Positions 6,711 to 14,262 of a stretch of DNA of 32,584 nt are shown piece after piece; within the stretch, counting starts at the first letter, position 1, and each line of letters starts with the position of its first letter. Origin of the DNA: Betaproteobacteria bacterium (GTDB lineage Bacteria > Pseudomonadota > Gammaproteobacteria > Burkholderiales > Burkholderiaceae_C). The notes under the pieces were generated by a model. That model did no database searches. It worked only from the letters and a program-made list of their open reading frames with translations, and was not told the origin of the DNA. The stretch covers positions 1 to 32,584 of the forward strand of contig JANYBQ010000345.1 of the NCBI GenBank assembly GCA_025360705.1, read 5' to 3'. Both the position numbers and the translations under genes were made by a program.

Positions 6711-8405
6711 CTAGAGCGGGTTGTGGCTGATGCCGGCGTTTTGTCCACGCACGAACAACATTGCCTGCGGCATGATTTGGTGCAGTTTCATCGCGTCGTG
6801 ACCGGCACCGCTGGGCATGCGGTGCAGCGGCACGCCAAGTGCGTCGACGGCGCGTTCCCAACGCGCCTGCCACTCGGGCGCGCTGGGAGCCGCCGAGGCC
6901 CGTACGTTTTCTTCGAGCGTGTAGTGCATATGGCGGCGTTCGCAGACTTCCGCCAAGCTGGCCAGGATGTCGTGCACCAGCGCGTCGCGTTGTGGGTCGG
7001 TGGGGGCCCGCATGTCCAGCGTGAACTGGCATCGCCCGGGCACCACGTTGACCGAGCCGTTGGGCACGGTCAATTGACCGACTGTCGCCACCGAGTCGCC
7101 GTCCTGCGCGGCGCGTTTTTCGGCGGCCAGGATGACCTCGGCAACCGCCGCGGCGGCATCGCTGCGCCGGTTCATCGGTGTGGTGCCGGCATGGCAGGCG
7201 GTGCCGATGACATCGACCGAATAACGGGCGCTGCCGTTGATCGACGTCACGACACCCAGCGGCAGATTCATCTCGCCCAGCACCGGGCCCTGCTCGATGT
7301 GAACTTCGACAAAACCGAGATAGTTTGCTGGATCGCGCTTTAATTTGGGGATGTCGTCGGTGTGCAGTCCCGCGTGTTCCATGGCCTCGCGCATGGTGAT
7401 ACCGTCGGCATCTTTTTGCGCCAGCCATTCAAGGTTGAAGTCGCCCACCAGGGCGCCCGAGCCGAGCAGGGTGGCCCTGTAACGCTGGCCTTCCTCTTCG
7501 GCAAAACCCACCACTTCCAGGTTGAAGGGAAGACGTTTTCCGGTGCGTTTGAGTTCCCGCACGCAGGCCATTGGCACGAAGATGCCGAGCCTGCCATCGT
7601 ATTTTCCGGCGTTGCGAACGGTGTCGTAATGGCTGCCGGTCAGCAGCGTGGGTGCGCCGGCTCTATCGGCGCGGTAGATACCGACCACATTGCCTACTGC
7701 GTCGATGGCCGCTTCATCGAGGCCGCACTCCGACATACGCGACTGGATGCGTGCTGCGCAGCTTCGGTGCGCGTCGGTCAGATAGGTTACCGTCAGCTGG
7801 CCCTTTTCGGCATAACCGGGATCGGTAAAAGCGCTGAGGTGTTCCTGCCAATCCCAGACATCGTTGCCGAGTGCCGGCTGCGTATCGAACTTGTCGTTGA
7901 GCCGGATTTCCACGATACGGTGGATGTTGCGCAGGCTTTCCTGCAACTCGAAGTTCGGATGGTTCAACAGCCGCCGTTCGAACGTCTCCAGAATTTCCCT
8001 TTTGGGCAGGCCCAGCCCGCGCGGCCCGCGCACCGCCAGGATGAAGGGGAAGCCGAATTTGGCAGCATAGGCCGCGTTCAAGCGCGTGATGTGTTGCAGC
8101 TCTTCGGCGCTGCATTGTGTCAGCCCGGCCTGGTTCTGCTCGTTGCTTGATTCCGACGTCAGCGTGCTGGAGGCCATGGCCTTGCCGGCCAATTCCGGAT
8201 GGGCGCGGATCAGGGCCAATTGCGCGTCGCGGCCGGCTTTGCCAACTACCTGCGCCATGCAATATTTGAGCTGCGCGAGTGAGCGAAATGGACGCTGGGT
8301 GAGCGCCTGTTCTGCGATCCAGGGCGAATGTTCATACAGACCCGCCAGCATGCGCTGCGCCTCCTGCGGCGGAGCCTGGTTGAGTTGTTGCAGCGTGAGG
8401 GCCAT
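6711..8405 (-). CDS. uraD: Bifunctional OHCU decarboxylase (UraD) / allantoate amidohydrolase (AllC) fusion, interrupted by an amber codon near the 3' end
   Basis: Residues 1-170 are UraD: the catalytic His69 lies in RAHPELAGKA, followed by SSNEQNQAGL, the conserved helix NAAYAAKFGFPF and FILAVRG. This domain decarboxylates OHCU to S-allantoin. Residues 180-564 are an M20-type allantoate amidohydrolase: GSHYDTV (His259), GKYDG (Asp270), GFAEEEGQRY, VEVHIEQGPVL, CHAGTTPM and the final metal His in GISHNPL. The frame is then cut by TAG at 6713-6711, where homologues have Glu. Beyond it the same frame continues for 25 more family-like residues (STNSDDMQLAVDAF and so on) to TGA at 6635-6633. All metal ligands precede the stop, but the last helix is lost unless the codon is read through. 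The gene starts 3 bases after puuE. The AllC part could be inactive or unstable. Confidence 0.9.
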   Translation of the reverse strand: MALTLQQLNQAPPQEAQRMLAGLYEHSPWIAEQALTQRPFRSLAQLKYCMAQVVGKAGRDAQLALIRAHPELAGKAMASSTLTSESSNEQNQAGLTQCSAEELQHITRLNAAYAAKFGFPFILAVRGPRGLGLPKREILETFERRLLNHPNFELQESLRNIHRIVEIRLNDKFDTQPALGNDVWDWQEHLSAFTDPGYAEKGQLTVTYLTDAHRSCAARIQSRMSECGLDEAAIDAVGNVVGIYRADRAGAPTLLTGSHYDTVRNAGKYDGRLGIFVPMACVRELKRTGKRLPFNLEVVGFAEEEGQRYRATLLGSGALVGDFNLEWLAQKDADGITMREAMEHAGLHTDDIPKLKRDPANYLGFVEVHIEQGPVLGEMNLPLGVVTSINGSARYSVDVIGTACHAGTTPMNRRSDAAAAVAEVILAAEKRAAQDGDSVATVGQLTVPNGSVNVVPGRCQFTLDMRAPTDPQRDALVHDILASLAEVCERRHMHYTLEENVRASAAPSAPEWQARWERAVDALGVPLHRMPSGAGHDAMKLHQIMPQAMLFVRGQNAGISHNPL

Positions 8406-8408
8406 GGC

Positions 8409-9374
8409 TCAATCCCCCCTATACGGATGTGTTCGTTTCCAATGCCGCGCGATGTCCAGACGACGGCAGATCCACACCTTGTCATGCGACTGCACATAGT
8501 CGATAAATTTTTGCAGGGCTTTTATGCGCCCCGGCCGGCCCAGCAGGCGGCAATGCATACCGACCGTCAGCATCTTCGGAGCATTCACGCCCTGCGGGTC
8601 GCCCTCGGCGTACAACACGTCGAAGCTGTCCTTGAGATAAGTCAGGAAGTCATCGCCCTGCGCGAACCCCTGGGCCGACGCGAATCGCATGTCGTTGGTG
8701 TCCAGCGTATAGGGCACGATCAGTTGCGGCACCACGCTGCCATCGGTTTTGCGGACCTTCATCCAGAATGGCAAGTCGTCGCCGTAGTAGTCGCTGTCGT
8801 ATTCGAAGCCGCCATAGTCGGCCACCAGGCGTCGCGTGTTGGGACTGTCGCGCCCGGTGTACCAGCCCAGCGCGCGTTGGCCGGTAAGCTGCTCGATGAT
8901 CTGCATGCCGATACGCATGTGTTCGCGTTCCGTGGCCTCGTCGATGTTCTGGTAGTTGATCCAGCGCCAGCCGTGGCAGGCGATTTCGTGCCCCAGTTGC
9001 TTGAACGCCGCCGTCAGATCCGGGTGCCGTTGCAAGGCCATGCTGACGCCGAATATGGTCAACGGCAGTTCGCGTTGCTCGAACTCGCGCAGGATGCGCC
9101 AGACGCCCGAACGCGAGCCGTATTCGTACAGGCTTTCCATGCTTTGATGGCGCGCCGCAAATGCCGCGGGGTTGAATATCTCGGACAGGAATTGCTCCGA
9201 CGCCGGGTCCCCATGGAGTAGCGCGTTTTCGCCGCCCTCCTCGTAATTCAAGACGAACTGCAAGGCGATGCGGGCGGCGCCGGGCCATTGCGCGTGGGGA
9301 GGTTTGCGTCCGTAACCGGTCAGGTCGCGCGGGTAGGCAGCGGTGGAGTCGTAGACGCAGCGCGTAGGGGTCAT
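8409..9374 (-). CDS. puuE: Allantoinase PuuE (polysaccharide-deacetylase fold)
   Basis: This 321-residue enzyme hydrolyses allantoin to allantoate in the cytosol. It belongs to the metal-independent or weakly metal-dependent PuuE type rather than the amidohydrolase AllB type. Diagnostic segments are RDLTGYGRKPPHAQWPG, ALQFVLNYEEGGENALLHGD, RSGVWRILREFEQRELP, EIACHGWRWINYQ, GWYTGRDSPNTRRLV and the C-terminal MLTVGMHCRLLGRPGR. The length is normal for the family (about 300-325). The ATG at 9374 follows the gntR stop by 9 bases and the stop is 3 bases before uraD, so the three genes form one tight operon, presumably controlled by the regulator at its head. Confidence 0.93.
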   Translation of the reverse strand: MTPTRCVYDSTAAYPRDLTGYGRKPPHAQWPGAARIALQFVLNYEEGGENALLHGDPASEQFLSEIFNPAAFAARHQSMESLYEYGSRSGVWRILREFEQRELPLTIFGVSMALQRHPDLTAAFKQLGHEIACHGWRWINYQNIDEATEREHMRIGMQIIEQLTGQRALGWYTGRDSPNTRRLVADYGGFEYDSDYYGDDLPFWMKVRKTDGSVVPQLIVPYTLDTNDMRFASAQGFAQGDDFLTYLKDSFDVLYAEGDPQGVNAPKMLTVGMHCRLLGRPGRIKALQKFIDYVQSHDKVWICRRLDIARHWKRTHPYRGD

Positions 9375-9383
9375 GACGGGCTT

Positions 9384-10049
9384 TCAGGCCAAAGCCATAG
9401 AAATGTCGTTACTCGGAATCTTGCGATCGAAGCTCAGGTTTTCTTCCACATGCAGCAGGTGTTCGTTCATGAGCCGTATCGACAGCTTCTCGTCTCTGGC
9501 GGCGAAGGCGCGCACAAGTTCCGCGTGTTCATCATGGGAATGGGTCGCGGCACCCGTGGTCTGGTACATCAGCGTGATCAAGGCGCAACGCGAGATCAGC
9601 TGGCCCAGCAACTGCGCCAATACAGCATTGCCCATTAGTTCGGCAATACGTACATGGAAGTCGCCCAGCAGTTCGGTTCGACCGGGCGCATCCTCCAACT
9701 CGATGGCCCGCTTTTCCTGCGCGATATGCTCTTTCAGCGCCTTGATCTTCGCCGGCGTTACCTGATGCACGAAGGCGCGCGCCATCTCCGACTCCAGCAT
9801 GCGGCGCACCGCGAAAACCTGTTTTGCCTCGCTCACGGAAGGGGCCGCCACAAAGGCGCCGCGCGCGGGCTCCAGCGTGACCAGCCGGTGTTGCGACAAT
9901 TGCAGCAGGGCCTGGCGTACCAGGGTGCGCGACACGCCAAAATGATTCGCCAGCTTCTGTTCCGCCAGCTTGCTGCCTGGATGCAGCCGGTGCTCCACAA
10001 TCGCTTTGGTCAGCGCCTGGACGATCAGGTGGGTCGAGGAAGATTCCAT
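9384..10049 (-). CDS. GntR-family (FadR/FCD) transcriptional regulator of the allantoin operon
   Basis: The 221-residue protein has a winged helix-turn-helix (about 10-68; KLAEQKLANHFGVSRTLVRQALLQL is the recognition region) and a helical FCD effector domain (about 75-210). The FCD domain shows the metal-type residues DFHVRIAEL and a later HDEHAELVRAF. FCD regulators usually repress catabolic operons and respond to an organic acid or ureide. The gene heads the puuE-uraD/allC-M20 operon and faces uraH across a 71-base spacer. That spacer contains a perfect GTGTATACAC palindrome, a good match to the GntR operator type, so autoregulation and control of uraH are likely. The effector is not deducible; allantoin or allantoate are natural guesses. 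Confidence 0.9.
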   Translation of the reverse strand: MESSSTHLIVQALTKAIVEHRLHPGSKLAEQKLANHFGVSRTLVRQALLQLSQHRLVTLEPARGAFVAAPSVSEAKQVFAVRRMLESEMARAFVHQVTPAKIKALKEHIAQEKRAIELEDAPGRTELLGDFHVRIAELMGNAVLAQLLGQLISRCALITLMYQTTGAATHSHDEHAELVRAFAARDEKLSIRLMNEHLLHVEENLSFDRKIPSNDISMALA

Positions 10050-10073
10050 CGATTAATCATAGCGCGATGCCAG

Positions 10074-10091
10074 AAATGTGTATACACTTTT
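10074..10091. promoter_or_regulatory. Probable GntR/FCD operator in the gntR-uraH divergent spacer
   Basis: The bases read AAATGTGTATACACTTTT. The core GTGTATACAC (10078-10087) is a perfect 10-base palindrome and the AAA/TTT flanks extend the symmetry. FadR/FCD regulators favour sites of the GTnTACnA or TGTATACA kind. The site is 25 bases upstream of the regulator start and about 30 bases upstream of uraH, ideal for shared control. Confidence 0.6.
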
Positions 10092-10120
10092 GTTTTTTCC
10101 GCAGCCGTAAGGGGATGCCC

Positions 10121-10474
10121 ATGGGATTGAGCACACACGTACTGGACACCATGCATGGCAGCCCGGCAGCCGGAATGCCCGTGGCCCTGTACACCACGGC
10201 CGGTGACTTGGCGACCCTGGTAAAAAGTTTTGTCCTGAACCCGGATGGCCGCAACCCGGACGGTCCGTTGTACGACGCCAGCAGCCTGAAAGTGGGTACC
10301 TACCGGCTGGTGTTCGACGTTGCCGCCTACTTTCGCTCAAAGGACGTTGCGCTGCCCGAGCCCAACTTCCTGAACAAGGTCAGCGTCGACTTTGGCGTAG
10401 CCCTTGCCGATCAGCATTACCACGTGCCGCTACTCGTGAGCCCGTGGAGTTACTCGACCTATCGTGGGTCATGA
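10121..10474 (+). CDS. uraH: 5-hydroxyisourate hydrolase (transthyretin-like)
   Basis: The 117-residue protein converts 5-hydroxyisourate to OHCU, the step between PuuD and UraD. Family signatures are the N-terminal LSTHVLDTMHGSPAAGMPV (catalytic His6), the internal FDVAAYF and the C-terminal HYHVPLLVSPWSYSTYRGS, which ends in the diagnostic YRGS. The size matches bacterial UraH (about 110-125). The ATG at 10121 is chosen because AAGGGG lies about 6 bases upstream and it places the family N-terminus correctly; a second ATG two codons earlier is possible. There is no signal peptide, so the enzyme is cytosolic. It is transcribed away from gntR and probably shares its operator. Confidence 0.93.
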   Translation: MGLSTHVLDTMHGSPAAGMPVALYTTAGDLATLVKSFVLNPDGRNPDGPLYDASSLKVGTYRLVFDVAAYFRSKDVALPEPNFLNKVSVDFGVALADQHYHVPLLVSPWSYSTYRGS

Positions 10475-10490
10475 AAAAATTCGTCTCCCC

Positions 10491-11042
10491 TCAAAGCTGG
10501 CCTTCGGTCAGGGTGTCCAGTTGAAACTTGCCGCCTTTGTCCCACAGCCAGATGTCGCTATAGGTGACTTTGCCCAGGCGGCTGGGAATGGGGTAGGGCG
10601 CCGCCGCACGGACGGTGCGCACGATTTCGGCCATCACTTCCGGCGCATGGCTGGGGGCGCGGCGCCAGTTGATGGCGGTGACGTTGCCCTGGCGGTCGAT
10701 ATCCACGTCCAGTACACCGATCGCATACAGGTTGGGCTGCAACATGCCTTTGTAAATGCGCTCTGCGTTGGACGCGTACAGATGGGTGGCTGCGTCGCGG
10801 CGATAGGCTTTCGCGCTGGTGGCCGCGGAGTTGGCGGGCCGGGTGGTCGGGCGTGGCGCAGCCGCAGCAGGTGCCGGGGCAGTCGCGGGGCCGACCGCGG
10901 ATGGAGGGACCGTGTTCGGCACGGGCGCCTTTTCGCCGGGCGCGGGCGCGCCCTGGGGTGTTACGTTGCATGCCACCAGCAAGGCGGCAGCCGCGGCGCC
11001 AGTGGCGGCCAGCAAGCAATGGGTGCGGGAAAGGAAGGACAT
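10491..11042 (-). CDS. Lipoprotein with a TonB C-terminal-like domain
   Basis: About 183 residues. The N-terminus (FLSRTHCLLAATGAAAAALLVAC) is a lipoprotein signal ending in a lipobox-like LVAC. A Pro/Ala-rich spacer follows (about 28-75), then a domain with YAIGVLDVDIDRQGNVTAINWRR and EIVRTVRAAAPYPIP, the pattern of TonB-type energy transducer C-termini. It therefore looks like a periplasmic, membrane-anchored TonB-like protein, though it lacks the usual N-terminal transmembrane anchor of true TonB. It converges with uraH (16 bases apart) and diverges from xdhC. A TTG at 11054 is an alternative start. Its role with purines is unknown and it may be unrelated. Confidence 0.75.
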   Translation of the reverse strand: MSFLSRTHCLLAATGAAAAALLVACNVTPQGAPAPGEKAPVPNTVPPSAVGPATAPAPAAAAPRPTTRPANSAATSAKAYRRDAATHLYASNAERIYKGMLQPNLYAIGVLDVDIDRQGNVTAINWRRAPSHAPEVMAEIVRTVRAAAPYPIPSRLGKVTYSDIWLWDKGGKFQLDTLTEGQL

Positions 11043-11135
11043 GGTGATGCTCAATCTTTGGGGAGCGATGAACGCGTACTGTGCCCGATATTTTCAGATC
11101 CCTTCGCCGGTGCGCCGGCGCAAGGGTAACGACTC

Positions 11136-11936
11136 GTGACATTATCCGATCGCGCGTTTGAGCGGCTTGGACACGCGTCCGCTGTCTGGGTCACGGTGGA
11201 CGCGACCCAAGGTTCGGTGCCGCGTGACGCGGACACCTGGATGGCGGTTTTTGCCGACGCAACGCTGGGCACCATTGGCGGTGGTCAGGTGGAATACGAA
11301 GTCATCACCGAGGCGCGCCGGCGTCTGGCCGGCGCAAGCGGGGAGCCGGTTGTGCGATATGCCTTGGGTCCGAGCCTGGGCCAATGTTGCGGTGGCGTCA
11401 TGCACCTGCGGTTCGAGCTGGTACACGCCGCCGATGTGCCGATGTTGCAGCAGCGCCTCGCTGGAGGCCTGGTGCCGGTGGCGCTGTTCGGTGGCGGCCA
11501 TGTGGGGGGCGCCTTGATCGAGGTGCTGGGCAACCTGCCGTTTTCGGTGACCTGGATCGACAGCCGCGACGAAATTTTCCCGCTGCATTTGCCCGGCAAT
11601 GTGGCCTGTGAATATTCCGATCCCGTGCACGCGGCGGTTGCGGAATTGGCGCCGCTGACCCGGGTGTTGATCATGAGCTTCAGCCACGCCGAAGACCTGG
11701 ATGTGGTCGCAAGCTGCCTCAAGCGCCAGCGTGAATCGCATGATCTTCCCTACATCGGATTGATCGGCAGCAAAACCAAATGGGCGACTTTCCGCCACCG
11801 CTTGCAGCAGCGCGGATTCTTGCCGGATGAGTTGGCATGGGTGACCAGCCCGATCGGGGTGCACGGGGTGGTGGGCAAGGAGCCCGAGGTGATTGCCGTT
11901 GCTGTGGCGGCACAGTTGTTGCAGTTGAAAACGTAA
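11136..11936 (+). CDS. xdhC: Xanthine dehydrogenase accessory protein XdhC
   Basis: The 266-residue protein is the maturation factor that binds molybdenum cofactor, assists its sulfuration and delivers it to XdhB. The N-terminal XdhC/CoxI domain has TVDATQGSVPRDADTWM, LGTIGGGQVEYEV and GQCCGGVMHLRFE. The C-terminal Rossmann domain begins VALFGGGHVGGALIEVL and contains PYIGLIGSKTKWATF and a final TSPIGVHGVVGKEPEVIAVAVAA. It starts at GTG 11136. It is separated from xdhAB by about 8 kb and instead precedes puuD by 34 bases, suggesting that the two are co-transcribed. Confidence 0.93.
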   Translation: MTLSDRAFERLGHASAVWVTVDATQGSVPRDADTWMAVFADATLGTIGGGQVEYEVITEARRRLAGASGEPVVRYALGPSLGQCCGGVMHLRFELVHAADVPMLQQRLAGGLVPVALFGGGHVGGALIEVLGNLPFSVTWIDSRDEIFPLHLPGNVACEYSDPVHAAVAELAPLTRVLIMSFSHAEDLDVVASCLKRQRESHDLPYIGLIGSKTKWATFRHRLQQRGFLPDELAWVTSPIGVHGVVGKEPEVIAVAVAAQLLQLKT

Positions 11937-11970
11937 ATATTGAGAATGTAGAGACCAAAGGATCCGGGAC

Positions 11971-13203
11971 ATGGAAAGTTATTACCTCGACTGGGCCAAC
12001 CTGCTGCTGCGCTGGGTCCATGTCATTACGGCCATTGCCTGGATCGGCTCTTCGTTCTACTTCGTTTTTCTTGACAGCAGCCTGGTCAAACCGGTGTCCA
12101 AGGAGTTGCAGGACCTGGGCGTCGGCGGTGAGTTGTGGGCGGTGCACGGCGGCGGCTTTTATAACCCGCAAAAGTACACGGTGGCACCCAAGGTGGTGCC
12201 CGACCATCTGCACTGGTTCTATTGGGAAAGCTACAGCACGTGGCTGAGCGGCTTCGCGTTGTTCACGGTGTCGTACCTCTGGAGCGCTGGCGCCTACCTG
12301 ATCGACAAGTCGCTGATGGACTGGTCCAGCGGCGCGGCTATCAGCGTGGCCTTGTCGTTCCTGCTGGTGTTCTGGATCGTCTACAGCCTGATCTGCCACC
12401 TCTTCGGCCAGCGCAGGAACGGCGACGGGATTGTGGGCATATTGGTTTTCATAGTCGTGTGCTTCGCGTCCTGGCTGGCCTGCCACTGGTTCGCCGGCCG
12501 CGCCGCGTTTTTGCTGGTGGGCGCCATGATCGCCACGGCGATGAGCGCCAATGTTTTCTTTTGCATCATTCCGGGCCAGCGCATCACCGTGAAAGAACTG
12601 CGTGAAGGCCGGCCGGTCGACCCGATCCATGGCCAGCGTGCCAAACAACGCAGCGTACATAACACCTATTTCACGCTGCCGGTTTTGTTCGCGATGCTCA
12701 GCAACCATTACAGCTTTACCTACACCGCCCAGCACAACTGGATCGTGCTGGTGGCCATGATGCTGGCCGGTGCACTGATCCGGCAGTTTTTTGTCACGCG
12801 TCACGGTTACAAGCTGGGCCGCAACCCTCATCCGTGGCCGTATGCGATGGTGGGCGTGGCGGTAATCGTTGGCGCGATTGTGTGGATGCAACCGTCACCG
12901 GGGGCCGTCGTCGCTTCCGGGCCTGCCTCAACTTCCGTTGCCAGCGCCAGCGGGGCTGCCGGCCCGAGCGTCAAGGAGGTGCAGAAGGTACTGGAGCAGC
13001 GCTGCACCATGTGCCATGGCCCAACGCTGCAGATGAAAGGTGTCCGCCTGGATTCGCTCGAAGGGCTCAAGCAACACGCGCAACTGGTTTACCAGCAGGC
13101 CGTGGTGACCAGGGTCATGCCGATGAATAACGCGACCGGCATTACCGATGCCGAGCGCGCGCTGATCGGGCAGTGGTTTCTGGCGGGGGCCAGTACCGAG
13201 TGA
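11971..13203 (+). CDS. puuD: Membrane urate hydroxylase PuuD with C-terminal cytochrome c domain
   Basis: This 410-residue inner-membrane protein oxidises urate to 5-hydroxyisourate. Residues 1-300 hold about eight hydrophobic helices, beginning LLLRWVHVITAIAWIGSSFYF, with conserved histidines in VVPDHLHWFYWESY and NTYF. Residues 330-410 form a cytochrome c domain with the haem motif CTMCH at 345-349 and a likely axial Met in RVMPMNN (Met383). Electrons would thus pass to a cytochrome rather than directly to oxygen, as proposed for the PuuD family. It starts at ATG 11971, just after xdhC, and ends convergent with the hydratase gene. It replaces a soluble uricase, which is absent from the window. 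Confidence 0.93.
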   Translation: MESYYLDWANLLLRWVHVITAIAWIGSSFYFVFLDSSLVKPVSKELQDLGVGGELWAVHGGGFYNPQKYTVAPKVVPDHLHWFYWESYSTWLSGFALFTVSYLWSAGAYLIDKSLMDWSSGAAISVALSFLLVFWIVYSLICHLFGQRRNGDGIVGILVFIVVCFASWLACHWFAGRAAFLLVGAMIATAMSANVFFCIIPGQRITVKELREGRPVDPIHGQRAKQRSVHNTYFTLPVLFAMLSNHYSFTYTAQHNWIVLVAMMLAGALIRQFFVTRHGYKLGRNPHPWPYAMVGVAVIVGAIVWMQPSPGAVVASGPASTSVASASGAAGPSVKEVQKVLEQRCTMCHGPTLQMKGVRLDSLEGLKQHAQLVYQQAVVTRVMPMNNATGITDAERALIGQWFLAGASTE

Positions 13204-13357
13204 TCCTTCGCCGGTGAAAGTTTTGCTGCGCGTCCATGGCATTGTCCGCAGAAGGGACCGGACGGCATGGTAATGCCGGACTGGAAGCTGAAGAAGATCA
13301 TCGCAAAGATCGAACGATTGAACGTAGCCGAGCCCATTGGCCGATCGTCTTTGCGCC

Positions 13358-14122
13358 TCAGTCGAAAGCCACTTCAACCACGCCAAACGGCGTAAACCGG
13401 GACAGCACCGCCTCACCCCGGCGCGCTGCAAATTGTTGGGTGAAGCTGCCGGACATGATGCGCATTCCCGATTCCAGCACGACCCCATATTCGGACAGCT
13501 TGTTGGCGAGCCAGACCACCGAGTGGACCGGATTGCCCATGACTTCGGCGCCCATGGCAACGGCGCCTTGCTGCCCGTTGAAGTACACCTCCACGCGGGC
13601 CTGGTCCAGCGCATCGTCAACGCCAAATGCGCAGGGAACGCCGGTCACAAAGGCCTTCTGCTGCGCGTTGTCCGCCATCGACAGAGGCATGTCGGCCTTG
13701 AAGTCGCCACGAACTTCGGCAATCTCCAGCGCCGGCTCCACGCTGGCAATGGCGCTTCGGGCCCGGTCGTAAGTGACGCCCGGTCCACGCAGCGTCTCGC
13801 CCAGCGTGAGGCAGAGTTCGTTTTCGATGCCGGGCGCGATCAGCTCGTCGAACTTCAATCGGACACCTGACTGGAGGTGGCCCGAGCGCAGCAGAAAACC
13901 AAAGCAGGGTTCCGCAATGCCTTGCTGCGCACGCATGGCGTTGGAGGTCAGGCCGACCTTCCATCCGGCTTGGACGTCACCTTCGGCGACATACTTTCGC
14001 AAAATAGCCAGTTGCACCGCGTAGGCTTCCACCATGGTCAACTTGCCGACCCATTCGGGTGGCAAATAGCGCTTGCGCTTCATTTCCCGCCAAAGTGCTT
14101 GCGCCGCGTATTCGATGTCCAT
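13358..14122 (-). CDS. 2-keto-4-pentenoate hydratase-like protein (MhpD/FAH fold)
   Basis: The 254-residue protein fits the hydratase/decarboxylase branch of the fumarylacetoacetate-hydrolase superfamily: AGWKVGLTSNAMRAQQGIAEPCFGFLL, then the metal-site segment GIENELCLTLGE, VEPALEIAEVR, a helix with DNAQQKAFVTG, and AVMGNPVHSVVWLANKLSEYG. These enzymes hydrate 2-hydroxypenta-2,4-dienoate or decarboxylate 4-oxalocrotonate in aromatic meta-cleavage routes. The start ATG 14122 gives the family length (about 255-265). It is transcribed alone, convergent with puuD and divergent from the split dikinase operon. No ring-cleavage dioxygenase is nearby, so its substrate here is open. A role as a ureidoglycolate lyase of the FAH type is conceivable but not supported by specific residues. 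Confidence 0.8.
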   Translation of the reverse strand: MDIEYAAQALWREMKRKRYLPPEWVGKLTMVEAYAVQLAILRKYVAEGDVQAGWKVGLTSNAMRAQQGIAEPCFGFLLRSGHLQSGVRLKFDELIAPGIENELCLTLGETLRGPGVTYDRARSAIASVEPALEIAEVRGDFKADMPLSMADNAQQKAFVTGVPCAFGVDDALDQARVEVYFNGQQGAVAMGAEVMGNPVHSVVWLANKLSEYGVVLESGMRIMSGSFTQQFAARRGEAVLSRFTPFGVVEVAFD

Positions 14123-14262
14123 GATCTTGCTTTTTGATTTGTGGGGACCCGCGGCAGGTGCTCGGCGGTCTGCCACGGTACGTCCCACGTGACCGGACCA
14201 GCGATCATAACCAGCGGGCTGCACCTCCGCACCCTAGAATGTGACGAGGAGGTGACAAATCC

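Noticed and set aside
6618-7343. Long open frame on the plus strand opposite the UraD-AllC gene (and similar ones opposite puuE, xdhA and xdhB)
   Set aside because: These are antisense shadows typical of GC-rich coding DNA; the opposite strand carries clear family motifs.
13204-13357. Possible gene remnant between puuD and the hydratase
   Set aside because: Several short frames exist on both strands, but none has a recognisable motif or a start with a ribosome site.
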